Assembly: GCF_017876625.1 (NCBI RefSeq)
Contig: NZ_JAGIOH010000001.1
Span: forward strand, 7,585,501-7,649,500
Reading direction: 5' to 3'
DNA length: 64,000 bases
Origin: Streptomyces syringium
GTDB lineage: Bacteria; Actinomycetota; Actinomycetes; Streptomycetales; Streptomycetaceae
Under the pieces are notes generated by a model. That model was not told where the DNA came from. It saw nothing but the letters and a program-made list of their open reading frames with translations, and made no database searches. Both the position numbers and the translations under genes were made by a program. Below, piece by piece: positions 50,845 to 59,560 of this stretch. Each line of letters opens with the position of its first letter. Position 1 is the stretch's first letter.

Positions 50845-51645
50845 CTACTCCGGGGCGTGGGGCGGGGTGATCTCCACCAGGCGCAGACCGGAGAAGCACC
50901 AGCGCAGCCACAGGACCGATTCGAGGTCCCAGTACGGAGCCGCGGCCAGACCGCCCTCGACCGGAAACCGGAACCCCTGGGTCGCGACGATCGCGCGCAG
51001 CGTCATATGCACCCCTGCGTAGTCCTGGGCCGCCCTCCGCCAGTCGGGGAAAACGGAACCGTCGTGCACCAGCGGGTAGCGCCCGACGAAGTCCGCCCAG
51101 GTGTTCGCGCTGCGGATGTCGAGGACTTCGGCCGTGGGGTCCGTGACCGGCAACTCCCACGTGTGCCAGGGCAAGGGATGAAGGCTCGAACCCTGGTCGA
51201 GATACATCCGCCACATGCTCGGGCCGCCACGCCGCGCCGTGGAGGTGTAGAGCCCCAGGTGGAACGGTTTTGTGCTGGGCGGAATCGGGTCCCTGCCGGG
51301 CGCGATGAACCGTGCCTGTTCCAGGACGGGCTGTCGGGACGGCATCAGCTCGTGAGGGCCGGTGCCGATCCAGTGCTGGCGCGCCCGGTCCAAGGGGCCT
51401 CGGACGAGGCTCTCCTCGTCGTGCGCGAGGTGCCGCAGCAGCAGGCAGCTCTCGGTGACCTCGTCCGCTTCGGACGGATCGATGGCAGCCGGGCCTTGGG
51501 CCGTGGCCGCCATTTCCTGCGCGGTCCACAGGGTCATGACCGAAATGAAATGACGCAGCCGGACATCGGAGCCGGCGGCCGGGTCCGCTACCGCGTCGAG
51601 GTCCGTCACTCTCCGGCGCAGGATCCGGGCGGGGGTGGGGCGCAC
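50845..51645 (-). CDS. Conserved hypothetical protein, 266 aa
   Basis: GTG 51645 with GGAAGGA nine bases upstream. Soluble, Trp-rich (MTLWTAQEM, MWRMYLDQG, PWHTWELP, WADFVGRYP, VLWLRWCFSGL). I do not recognise a family and see no catalytic signature. The composition and length are typical of Streptomyces-restricted hypotheticals. Convergent with the MerR gene and 65 bp upstream of the next minus-strand secreted-protein gene. Confidence 0.65.
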   Translation of the reverse strand: MRPTPARILRRRVTDLDAVADPAAGSDVRLRHFISVMTLWTAQEMAATAQGPAAIDPSEADEVTESCLLLRHLAHDEESLVRGPLDRARQHWIGTGPHELMPSRQPVLEQARFIAPGRDPIPPSTKPFHLGLYTSTARRGGPSMWRMYLDQGSSLHPLPWHTWELPVTDPTAEVLDIRSANTWADFVGRYPLVHDGSVFPDWRRAAQDYAGVHMTLRAIVATQGFRFPVEGGLAAAPYWDLESVLWLRWCFSGLRLVEITPPHAPE

Positions 51646-51710
51646 GTCGGAAGTCCTTCCCCGGCGGCGCCCCCGTGCAACATGGGTGCTGCTCTTCCGG
51701 TGTCAGCGGG

Positions 51711-52244
51711 TCAGCAGGTGATGGGCACTTCCTGGCCGAGGCCGTTGGCGGATCCGGTCGGCGGGTTGTAGCCGGGTGGGAAGACGACCTTGAAGTACAT
51801 CCAGCCGCGGTAGTTGCCAGGGCTGCAGCGGACCGCCGCGTTGTTCTGCGCGGTGCGGGTATTGTGCTGGGTCCTCAGCGTCGACTGGTTGACGAGCTGC
51901 CCATTCTTGTACAGGGCTGCCCGGGTGGTGATCTCCGGGACCGGTGCGGTGCACGAGACCGTCACGACGACGTTCACCGTACCGGGCACGTGGGTGGAGT
52001 TGTGCGGGCGCTGCACCTGACCCTCGCACCGGATCACCGCCGCCGCGTCCGCGTCGGAGCCGGACTTCCCGGCCTCCACGGCGCCCGCGGGGTCATCAAG
52101 AGCACCGCGCCCCTGCCCGGTGGGCACGGTGGCCGGGGCGGAAGGGTCGGCCGCGTCCGCTCCTCTGCCTGTTGCGGGGGAGGTCCCGGCGAGGAGCGCC
52201 AGGACCGCCATGGACGCGGCGACCGCCATCCTCCGTACGCGCAT
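51711..52244 (-). CDS. Secreted beta-rich protein, 177 aa
   Basis: Signal peptide MRVRRMAVAASMAVLALLAG, cleavage near ATG-RG or SPA (residues 24-26). A disordered Ala/Asp/Gly region to ~70 is followed by an immunoglobulin-like beta domain with paired Cys (IRCEGQVQ, VSCTAPV, VRCSPGN, terminal PITC). It resembles small actinobacterial secreted proteins with two disulfides; function unknown. ATG 52244 has a canonical AAGGAGG seven bases upstream. Confidence 0.75.
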   Translation of the reverse strand: MRVRRMAVAASMAVLALLAGTSPATGRGADAADPSAPATVPTGQGRGALDDPAGAVEAGKSGSDADAAAVIRCEGQVQRPHNSTHVPGTVNVVVTVSCTAPVPEITTRAALYKNGQLVNQSTLRTQHNTRTAQNNAAVRCSPGNYRGWMYFKVVFPPGYNPPTGSANGLGQEVPITC

Positions 52245-52422
52245 GTCTTCCTCCTTGATTGACGGGGAGCCGTCCGCGTGGTGCGGCGGTGTCTCCGCAC
52301 CCCCGGCTCGGCAGTGGCCCAACCAAAAAGGAGATTCTACGTAGGGTAATCGATTCATCTCATAGGGTGACATATGTTCGAGTGCAGATCCGGCCAATCC
52401 GGGGCGGATCGCTCGACCGTGG

Positions 52423-53163
52423 TCAGTCGGAGGGCTTCTCCCAGACCGAGACGTGCCGACGGCTTTCGCTGGTGAACGGCGTCCGTGCCCACCCCTCCCA
52501 CCGGTCGCGCAGCCGCAGCCCGGCGAGCTGTGCCATCAGGTCCAGCTCGGCCGGCCACACATACCGGAAGGGGATGGACGAGTGCTCGGCGCGACCGTCG
52601 ACGATCGTGACGTAGTGCGAACTCATCGCCTGGGTGGCGACGTCGTACGTGTCGAACGCCCACCGGGTCGGGCTGATGTGGAACGGTACGGCGCTCTGGC
52701 CCGGGGGGAGCCGGCGCAGGTCCGGCACCCCCACCTCGATGACGAAACAGCCGCCGGGCTCCAGATGGTCGGCGGCGTTGCGGAAGCAGGCCACTTGGGC
52801 GTCCTGCGTCGTCAGATTATTGATCGTGTTGAAGACGAGGTAGGCGACCGCGTACGTGCCCGCTACCCGCGTCGTCGCGAAGTCGCCGATGGTCACGCCG
52901 ATGGCGTCGCCACCCGGCTTGGCATGCAGCCGGGCGGCCATGGCCCGGGACAGGTCGATGCCGTGGACCGGGACTCCGCGCCGGGCCAGTGGCAGCGCGA
53001 TCCGACCGGTTCCGATGCCGAGTTCGAGCGCAGGGCCGTCACCGGCGAGCTCGGCCAGTACGTCGACCGCCGGGTTCACCACATCCGGCCGGGACATGTC
53101 CGCCACCGACTCGTCATAGGTCGCGGCGATGCTTTCTCCGAAGTAGCCGTCCTCATCCTCCAT
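52423..53163 (-). CDS. SAM-dependent methyltransferase, class I
   Basis: 246 residues. SAM motif I ALELGIGTGRIALPLARRG, motif II region HGIDLSRAMAARL, and VTIGDFATTRVAGTYAVAYLVFNTINNLT; C-terminal half with beta strands WRFDTYD-like and a final W-x-F. Substrate unknown. Start ATG 53163 has only a weak site; an upstream frame exists but reads as low-complexity. It lies 150 bp downstream of the phenolic-lipid operon on the same strand and could be a fourth tailoring enzyme, though the gap argues for its own promoter. Confidence 0.82.
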   Translation of the reverse strand: MEDEDGYFGESIAATYDESVADMSRPDVVNPAVDVLAELAGDGPALELGIGTGRIALPLARRGVPVHGIDLSRAMAARLHAKPGGDAIGVTIGDFATTRVAGTYAVAYLVFNTINNLTTQDAQVACFRNAADHLEPGGCFVIEVGVPDLRRLPPGQSAVPFHISPTRWAFDTYDVATQAMSSHYVTIVDGRAEHSSIPFRYVWPAELDLMAQLAGLRLRDRWEGWARTPFTSESRRHVSVWEKPSD

Positions 53164-53312
53164 GCCCGGACCGTACGGCTCGCGGCCCGGTCGGCGCCTG
53201 CGGATTTCGGGACGACAGCACGGAATCAGGCCACCTCTCGCACCGGTGCCGGTGCCGGTGCCCCCGGACAGCCCTTCACCACGGACCGGCACTGACAGCG
53301 TCTCAGCCCGTG

Positions 53313-54326
53313 TCATTGAAGCGCGCGGACCGTGGCGGTGAACACCGCAGGCAGCCGGGAGGCGGCCGGGACGACGAGGCGGGCGGCGGCGGGATACCGG
53401 GCGGCCCGCAGCAGGGCATGGGTGAGGAGGCGGTGACGTCTGGTCAGGCGGGCCCAGGCCGCTTCATAGGTGTGGGGTCTGCCCGCTGCCAGGCTCTCCA
53501 CGGCGGCCCGGGCCGTGGCCAGGGCGAGGGCGATGCCTTCGCCGGTCAGGGCGTCCACGTACCCTGCCGCGTCACCGGTGAGGAGGACGCGGCCGGCCAC
53601 CCGGTGGCGGGCCCGTTGGTGCAGCGGCCCGGCGCCGCGCACGGTGCTCGCCGGCCGGCCCTGCACCCGGGCGGCCAGGGCGGGGAAGGCCCGCAGGTGT
53701 TCGTCGTAGGGACGACGGGTGCCGCTGAGCACGGCGATGCCCACGCAGTCCTCACCCACGGGTGTCACATACGCCTCTCCCTCTGCCGACCAATGGACTT
53801 CCACACAGTCCGTCCACGGCGCGATCCGGTAGTGGCGGCGCAGCCCGTAACGGGCGGGCCCGCCACCGGGCAGATGCAGGCCCAGGGCGCGGCGGAGCGG
53901 GGAGTGCAGACCGTCCGCGGCGATCAGCCAGCGTGCCCGCCATTCCCCGGCACTCACGCCGAGCTCGTCCTGGCGGACGACCTCGGTCCTGGTCGTGGCG
54001 AAACGCACGCCCAACTCGACCGCCCGCTGGTGCAGGGCGGAATGCAGAACGGTGCGGCGCACCCCCAGCCCCGGGTGGTGGCGGAACTCGGCCTCCGCGC
54101 TGTGGTCACCGTCCATGTACCGGATGCCCCGCAGGGGATGGCCCGGTACGTCCAGGCCGAGTGCGTGCAGGGCGGCCACGCCGCTGGGCATGATGCCTTC
54201 GCCGCACGCCTTGTCCACGGGGGGCTCGCGGGGCTCGATGACCACCGCTTCCATCCCGCGCAGCGCGGCGTGGATCGCTGCCGCCAGTCCGGCGGGGCCG
54301 CCGCCCGACACCAGGACATCGATCAT
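53313..54326 (-). CDS. srsC: FAD-dependent monooxygenase/geranylgeranyl-reductase-family, SrsC-like
   Basis: 337 residues. FAD-binding VSGGGPAGLAAAIHAALRG near the N terminus, DG-motif region WLIAADGLHSPLRR, and GDAAGYVDALTGEGIALAL (second FAD motif). It matches the PHBH/geranylgeranyl-reductase superfamily. In S. griseus srsC encodes the hydroxylase that converts methylated alkylresorcinol to quinone. The gene order here (type III PKS, ICMT, FAD enzyme) is the same. It starts within the ICMT stop (4-bp overlap). The name rests on operon order and family, not on sequence comparison. Confidence 0.78.
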   Translation of the reverse strand: MIDVLVSGGGPAGLAAAIHAALRGMEAVVIEPREPPVDKACGEGIMPSGVAALHALGLDVPGHPLRGIRYMDGDHSAEAEFRHHPGLGVRRTVLHSALHQRAVELGVRFATTRTEVVRQDELGVSAGEWRARWLIAADGLHSPLRRALGLHLPGGGPARYGLRRHYRIAPWTDCVEVHWSAEGEAYVTPVGEDCVGIAVLSGTRRPYDEHLRAFPALAARVQGRPASTVRGAGPLHQRARHRVAGRVLLTGDAAGYVDALTGEGIALALATARAAVESLAAGRPHTYEAAWARLTRRHRLLTHALLRAARYPAAARLVVPAASRLPAVFTATVRALQ

Positions 54327-54850
54327 GTGCGCGCGCCCACCGCGGTGGCGGTGGCCAGTGCGGCGTCTTCGCACCGGATGCGGACGGTGAGGAGCCAGGC
54401 GTTCAGGACCGTGAACACCAGCGCGGTCACCCAGGCCCCGCCCACCAGGGGCAGGGCCAGGCCCTCGGCGACCACAGCCACGTAGTTGGGGTGGCGAAGC
54501 CGGCGGTAGGGGCCCGCGGTCACCAGACGCAGTCCGGGGACGACGATGACCCGGGTGTTCCACTGCCTTCCCAGCGTGTGGATGCACCACCAGCGCAGTG
54601 CCTGGGAGGCGACGACGACGGCGAGCATCGTCCAGGTGAGCAACGGCGGGACGGACCGGTGGGCGACCAGCACTTCGAGCGGGCAGGCCACCAGCAGCCC
54701 GGTGTGCAGGGCCACCATCCACCGGTAGTGTCCGTGGTCGGCCGGGGTGCCGCCGCGGGCCAGGCTCCAGCGCGCGTTGCGGCGTGCCAGGAGCAGTTCG
54801 CCGACGCGTTCCGTCGCGACGGCCAGCACCAGGGCTGTGTACCAGAGCAC
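54323..54850 (-). CDS. srsB: Isoprenylcysteine methyltransferase-family (ICMT) methyltransferase, SrsB-like
   Basis: 175 residues with four to five hydrophobic helices and the ICMT/PEMT C-terminal motif GLRLVTAGPYRRLRHPNYVAVVAEGLALP (binding SAM at the membrane face). In srs operons this family O-methylates the alkylresorcinol. GTG 54850. Overlaps the FAD enzyme by 4 bp and starts 12 bp after the PKS gene, so the three are one transcript. Confidence 0.82.
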   Translation of the reverse strand: MLWYTALVLAVATERVGELLLARRNARWSLARGGTPADHGHYRWMVALHTGLLVACPLEVLVAHRSVPPLLTWTMLAVVVASQALRWWCIHTLGRQWNTRVIVVPGLRLVTAGPYRRLRHPNYVAVVAEGLALPLVGGAWVTALVFTVLNAWLLTVRIRCEDAALATATAVGART

Positions 54851-54862
54851 GTGTCCTCCGTT

Positions 54863-55918
54863 CTACCAGCGCAGCAGGACCAGTTCGCAGCAGAAGCCCG
54901 GGCCCATGGCCAGGAGCAGTCCGTGGGAACCCGGCGGTGGGGGGCGGCGGGCCAGGGTGTCACGCAGGACGTGCAGCACGGAGGACGACGAGAGGTTGCC
55001 GGCCTCGGCCAGGTGTCGCCAGGTGAGGTCGAGCGCGCCGGCGGGGAGATCGAGGGTCTCCGTGATGGTGTGCAGGATCCGGGGGCCGCCCGGATGGCAG
55101 ATCCAGGCCGTGACGTCCTTGGTCTTCAGGCCGTGTTCGTCCAGGAAGCCGCGGACGTCGCCTGCCAGGTTGCGGCGGATCAGCTCGGGCACGACCGGAT
55201 CGAGCACCACACGGAATCCGGAACTGCCGACTTCCCAGCCCATGGCGTGCCCGGTGTCCGGGTACAGGTGGCTGCGTGTGGCCACCACCGCGGGCCCCTG
55301 GGCGGACCGGCCCGCGCCACAGGCGACGACCGCGGCCGCCCCGTCACCGAACAGGCCGGTGGCGATGAGGTTGGCCGGCGAGGAATCCGCGCGCTGGAAG
55401 GTCAGGGTGCACAGTTCGACGGAGAGGAGGACGGCGACGTGATCGGGCCAGCCACGCAGATAGTCGTGCAGACGGGCGATGCCCGCCGCCCCCGCGACAC
55501 AGCCCAGGCCGAAGACAGGGAGCCGTTTGATGTCGGGCCGCAGCCCCAGCCGGCCCACGAGGCGGGCGTCGATGGAGGGCGTGGCGATGCCGGTGACGGA
55601 AGTGAAGAGCAGCAGGTCGACGTCGGTGGCCCGCAGCCCGGCGGTCCGCAGCGCACCGCGGACCGCCCGGGCACCCAGGTCCGTGGCCGCGCGGATGAAA
55701 ACGTCGTTGGCGCCGCCGAAGCCGTCCAGCCGGGCGTACTCCTCCAGAGGCAGCACCATGTGGCGGGTGCGCACTTGAGTACTGCTGTGAAGGCGGTCGA
55801 GTACCGCGCGGCCGGTCCCGTCTGGCAGACAGGCCCGGCATACCACGTCGGTAATGGCTTTCTGGGGCTGGCGGTGGGGAGCCAGGAGGCCATGGACGGC
55901 TGTGATCCGGGTCGTCAT
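54863..55918 (-). CDS. srsA: Type III polyketide synthase (alkylresorcinol/alkylpyrone synthase-like), SrsA-like
   Basis: 351 residues. Chalcone-synthase fold with catalytic triad C140 (FGLGCVAG), H275 (WICHPGG) and N308 (EAGNLSSSS), and a C-terminal GPGFCCELVLLRW. It condenses malonyl units onto a long acyl starter to give a resorcinol or pyrone. Starter preference cannot be read. ATG 55918 has GGGAGA six bases upstream. First gene of a three-gene operon in srsABC order, divergent from a UbiA gene. Confidence 0.87.
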   Translation of the reverse strand: MTTRITAVHGLLAPHRQPQKAITDVVCRACLPDGTGRAVLDRLHSSTQVRTRHMVLPLEEYARLDGFGGANDVFIRAATDLGARAVRGALRTAGLRATDVDLLLFTSVTGIATPSIDARLVGRLGLRPDIKRLPVFGLGCVAGAAGIARLHDYLRGWPDHVAVLLSVELCTLTFQRADSSPANLIATGLFGDGAAAVVACGAGRSAQGPAVVATRSHLYPDTGHAMGWEVGSSGFRVVLDPVVPELIRRNLAGDVRGFLDEHGLKTKDVTAWICHPGGPRILHTITETLDLPAGALDLTWRHLAEAGNLSSSSVLHVLRDTLARRPPPPGSHGLLLAMGPGFCCELVLLRW

Positions 55919-56055
55919 ACGTCTCCCGCCATGAGGGGTGCCGGATACCCGACGGCTCTCTTGTTCCCCGTTCGCACCACGAACCCGCGCGGGTATTCCG
56001 CCAGTCGCCCGTCCGGCGGCCTCCACCGCCCGCCCTTGCGTTCTACGATCGTGCG

Positions 56056-56922
56056 GTGGAAACCGACCGGGCGCCGCTCGCCAGGCAGACCTCCGGCCTG
56101 ACCGGCCGACCGGTCCTGGCGCTGGCCGCGTCGTGCCACCCGGGGCCTTCGGCAGCGGTCACCGTTCTGGTGACCGTGCTGGCTGTCGCCGCGGGACACT
56201 CCGCGGGCGGCTGCGCATGGCTCGCGGCGGCGGTGCTGACCGGTCAGCTGTCGGTCGGCTGGTGCAACGATGCCTTCGACGCGCGCCGTGACGCCGCCGC
56301 GGGCCGCCCCAAACCCGTCGCGACGGGAGCGGTGTCACCGCAGACGGTATGGGCGGCCGCGCACACCGCGCTCGCACTGTGCGTGCCGCTTTCGCTGATG
56401 TGCGGTTCCCTCGCGGGGACCGTGCATCTGGCGGGGGTCGGGGCCGCATGGGCGTACAACCTCCGCCTGAAGGCCACGATGTGGTCCTGGCTGCCTTACG
56501 CCGCGGGATTCGCGAGCCTGCCGGCCTTCGTCACCCTCAGTTCGGGCGCACACTCGTGGCCCCCGTGGTGGGTGGTCGTGGCCGGCGCTCTGCTGGGCGT
56601 GGGCGCCCATCTGGCTGACACCGTGCCGGACATCAGCAGCGACCTGGCAGTGGGGGTGCGCGGCCTGCCGCACCGGCTCGGCACATCCGGGACACGCCGG
56701 GTGCTGCCGGTGCCCCTGGTGGCGGCGACCGTGGCCCTGGCCCTCGGCCCGCCCGGTCCGCTCCCCGCCGCGGGGGCAGTCGCCCTGACGGCGGCGGTGG
56801 CGACGGCGCTCGCCGGGGCGGCGCTGGGCCGAACACACACCAAAGCCCCCTTCGCCGCGGCCGTGGCGGTCGCGACGGTGGACGTGGCGCTTCTGCTGGC
56901 TCAGGGCAGCCGCATCACCTGA
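56056..56922 (+). CDS. UbiA-family membrane prenyltransferase
   Basis: 288 residues with ~8 hydrophobic helices. First Asp-rich motif NDAFDARRD at 71-79 and second D188-xxx-D192-xxx-D196 (HLADTVPDISSDLAVG), both needed for Mg-prenyl-diphosphate binding. It transfers an isoprenyl chain to an aromatic acceptor. GTG start with a weak ribosome site. Divergent by 137 bp from the type III PKS operon, which makes an alkylated phenol; prenylation of that phenol is a reasonable but unproven inference. Confidence 0.87.
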   Translation: METDRAPLARQTSGLTGRPVLALAASCHPGPSAAVTVLVTVLAVAAGHSAGGCAWLAAAVLTGQLSVGWCNDAFDARRDAAAGRPKPVATGAVSPQTVWAAAHTALALCVPLSLMCGSLAGTVHLAGVGAAWAYNLRLKATMWSWLPYAAGFASLPAFVTLSSGAHSWPPWWVVVAGALLGVGAHLADTVPDISSDLAVGVRGLPHRLGTSGTRRVLPVPLVAATVALALGPPGPLPAAGAVALTAAVATALAGAALGRTHTKAPFAAAVAVATVDVALLLAQGSRIT

Positions 56923-57033
56923 GAGCTCGATGAGGAGCGCTGACCTGCTGAGAGATCCGGAGAGGTCCGGTGAGGGACGAGACGGCGAAAAGGAACAACC
57001 ACTCCTCGCCACTCTTAACTTATAGCGCAGCAG

Positions 57034-57052
57034 GGGGCTTGCGGCAAGGCCC
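57034..57052 (+). promoter_or_regulatory. Rifamycin-associated element (RAE)
   Basis: GGGG-CTT-GCGGC-AAG-GCCC: the 4-3-5-3-4 inverted-repeat pattern known from promoters of rifamycin-inducible genes in actinobacteria (rgt, rph, rox, helR). AT-rich sequence (TTAACTTATAGC) immediately upstream may be the -10 region. It controls helR and the truncated frame that follows. Confidence 0.85.
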
Positions 57053-57112
57053 CGGTCGTGGTGCAGAATCGCGGCTCAAGCTCATGACCTGCGGAAATAG
57101 GAGATTCACCAG

Positions 57113-57256
57113 GTGCGTGTGTTGTTGTCGGTCCATGGGTCGTGCGGTGACGTCGAGTCGGTGGTGGGACGCGTACCGCGGGTGCGGGCGCTCGGCACCG
57201 AGATGCGGGTGTGCGTACCGTCGGCCGTCGCGGCAGCGACCTCGGACCGGAGCTGA
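57113..57256 (+). pseudogene. Truncated MGT-type glycosyltransferase N-terminus (possible rifampin glycosyltransferase remnant)
   Basis: A 47-codon GTG-initiated frame beginning VRVLLSVHGSCGDVESVV and continuing RVRALGTEMRVCVP. This is the N-terminal Rossmann pattern of MGT/GT1 enzymes (typically MRVLLSTxGSRGDVEPLV...RALGxEVRVCAPP). It ends at TGA 57254-57256, which overlaps the ATG of helR (TGATG). AGGAG lies ten bases upstream of the GTG. The remaining ~350 residues are absent, so it is a deletion remnant or a leader peptide that couples translation into helR. Confidence 0.6.
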
Positions 57257-59415
57257 TGACCATGAACTCCCTGACCACCAGCGCGTTCGACCTTCCCGAC
57301 CGCCTCTCCGCCAAGGCCACCCCGGCGCTGATCGACGGCGACGAGCAGCACTTCGCGGCCATCTCGGAGAGCCTCGAGCAGACGATCGCCGAACTGTCCG
57401 ACCGTCTGGAGACCACGCGCAAGGCGCCCGGCGGCATCGGCCGCGAGGCGATGGACCGGGACGCGGAGATCCACCGCCTGACCAGCCGGCTGCGCACCTT
57501 GCGACGCTTCGGCCTGGACCTGTGCCTGGGACACATCGTCCGTACGGACAACGCCGACTCCGTGTACATAGGGCGACTCGGCCTCACCGACAGCACGGGT
57601 CGCCGGTTGCTGCTCGACTGGCGTTCCCCCGCGGCCGAGCCGTTCTTCGCCGCGACCCACGCCAACCCGATGGGTCTGGCAAGTCGCCGCAGGTACCGCT
57701 GGACCCGCGGCCGGATCAGCGACTACTGGGACGAGGTGTTCACCGCCGACGGGCTCGAGGGGCACGCCGCGCTCGACGACCAGTCCGCGTTCATCGCCAG
57801 CCTGGGAGGCAACCGGTCGTCCCGGATGCGAGACGTGCTCGCCACCATCCAGGCCGATCAGGACGCCATCATCCGGGCGGGATCCCGCGGTGCTCTCGTC
57901 GTCGACGGCGGCCCCGGTACGGGCAAGACCGTCGTCGCTCTGCACCGGGCCGCCCACCTCCTCTACTCCGACCCCCGCCTCGGTCACCGTAAGGGCGGTG
58001 TACTGTTCGTCGGTCCGAGCCGGCCCTACCTGGCCTACGTCGCCGATGTCCTGCCGAGTCTCGGTGAGGAGGGCGTGCAGACCTGCACCGTCCGCGACCT
58101 CGTCACCGAGGGAGCCGGAGCAGTGCTCGAGACCGACCCGGACGTGGCCCTCCTGAAGTCGTCCGCGGACCTGGTGAAGGCGATCGAACCAGCCGTCGGC
58201 ATCTACGAGGAGCCGCCCACCGAGGGCATGACGGTCTCGACCCACTGGTCCGACATCTGGCTGAGCGCCAACGACTGGGCGGCGGCGTTCGAGGCAGTGG
58301 AGCCGGGCACACCGCACAACGAGGCGCGCGACCAGATCCGGGAGGAACTGCTCACGATCCTGATGGACAAGGACGACAGTGACGCTCCGCCCGAGCTGCT
58401 CCGCAGGTCGCTGCTGCAGGACCGGGAGCTGATCCGGACCCTCAACCGCGCGTGGCCGATGATCGAAGCGAGTGACCTCGTCGGGGACCTGTGGTCGGTG
58501 CCCGCCTACCTGCGCAAGTGCGCTCCGCACCTCGCCCCCGACGAGGTCCGCAAACTGCAGCGGAAGGACGTCCAGGCCTGGACGGTTTCCGACCTGCCGC
58601 TCCTGGACGCCGCCCGGCAGCGGCTCGGCGACCCGGAGGCGTCCGTACGCAAGCGCCGGCACGACGCCTCCGTCGCCGCCGAACGCGCGCGCAGGGCCGA
58701 TGCCATCGACAGCCTGCTGCAGAACGTCGAGATCGACGAGAGCGAAGGCGCGGTGGGGATGCTGCACGGACGGGACCTGCAGGACAGCCTGATCGACGAG
58801 AGCGCACGGCCTGGCATCGAACCGGACCTGCTCGCCGGACCGTTCGCCCACATCATCGTGGACGAGGCTCAGGAACTGACCGACGCCGAATGGCAGATGC
58901 TGCTGCTCCGCTGCCCCTCCCGGAGCTTCACCATCGTCGGTGACCGCGCCCAGGCCAGGCACGGTTTCACGGAGTCGTGGCAGGAACGGCTCGAGCGGGC
59001 CGGACTCGACCGGATCGAGGTGGCCTCCCTGAGCATCAACTACCGCACGCCGGAAGAGGTCATGGCGGAAGCCGAACTGGTCGTCCGCGCCGCACTCCCG
59101 GACGCCAACGTGCCGACTTCCATCCGCAGCAGCGGCATCCCCGTCGTGCACGGATCCGTCGCGGATCTGGGCGCGATCCTCGACACCTGGCTCGCCGCAC
59201 ATGACGAGGGGATCGCCTGCGTCATCGGCGATCCCGCGTTCCGGGCGACATCCCGCGTCCGATCGCTGACGCCGGAACTGTCGAAGGGGCTCGAGTTCGA
59301 CCTGGTCGTCCTCATCGACCCGGAGACGTTCGGTGAGGGCATCGAAGGAGCCGTCGACCGCTATGTCGCCATGACCCGCGCGACCCAGCAACTCGTCATC
59401 CTCACGAGCTCCTGA
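57256..59415 (+). CDS. helR: HelR, RNA polymerase-displacing helicase-like ATPase (rifamycin resistance)
   Basis: 719 residues of the HelD-like SF1 family. An N-terminal antiparallel coiled-coil arm (about 30-90, SESLEQTIAELSDRLETT) is followed by the WRSPAAEPFF region. Walker A GGPGTGKT is at 218-225, then a central Arg/Glu-rich insert, DEAQELTDAEWQML (motif II) and INYRTPEEV. The C-terminal helicase domain ends TRATQQLVIL. HelR dissociates rifamycin-bound RNA polymerase and is RAE-controlled in Streptomyces; the RAE at 57034 supports the name. The start at 57256 overlaps the upstream frame's stop; 57262 is an alternative ATG. Confidence 0.9.
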   Translation: MTMNSLTTSAFDLPDRLSAKATPALIDGDEQHFAAISESLEQTIAELSDRLETTRKAPGGIGREAMDRDAEIHRLTSRLRTLRRFGLDLCLGHIVRTDNADSVYIGRLGLTDSTGRRLLLDWRSPAAEPFFAATHANPMGLASRRRYRWTRGRISDYWDEVFTADGLEGHAALDDQSAFIASLGGNRSSRMRDVLATIQADQDAIIRAGSRGALVVDGGPGTGKTVVALHRAAHLLYSDPRLGHRKGGVLFVGPSRPYLAYVADVLPSLGEEGVQTCTVRDLVTEGAGAVLETDPDVALLKSSADLVKAIEPAVGIYEEPPTEGMTVSTHWSDIWLSANDWAAAFEAVEPGTPHNEARDQIREELLTILMDKDDSDAPPELLRRSLLQDRELIRTLNRAWPMIEASDLVGDLWSVPAYLRKCAPHLAPDEVRKLQRKDVQAWTVSDLPLLDAARQRLGDPEASVRKRRHDASVAAERARRADAIDSLLQNVEIDESEGAVGMLHGRDLQDSLIDESARPGIEPDLLAGPFAHIIVDEAQELTDAEWQMLLLRCPSRSFTIVGDRAQARHGFTESWQERLERAGLDRIEVASLSINYRTPEEVMAEAELVVRAALPDANVPTSIRSSGIPVVHGSVADLGAILDTWLAAHDEGIACVIGDPAFRATSRVRSLTPELSKGLEFDLVVLIDPETFGEGIEGAVDRYVAMTRATQQLVILTSS

Positions 59416-59560
59416 CGCCGGCGGCACGCTTGCCTCGCCCGGCCCGGCCGATCAAGGGGTACTCGGGCAGCGTGCCGTTCTCGCCGTCGCCAACGCTTGG
59501 CCGGGGACGGTGGGCTCGCTCCGCCGTCGTCGCAGGTAGCGGCGGCGGTTGCGGGCGGAG

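Noticed and set aside
53200..53320. N-terminal extension of the methyltransferase at 52423
   Set aside because: The extra 51 codons are low-complexity (Gly-Thr repeats) derived from a GGTGCC tandem repeat and do not resemble a methyltransferase N terminus.
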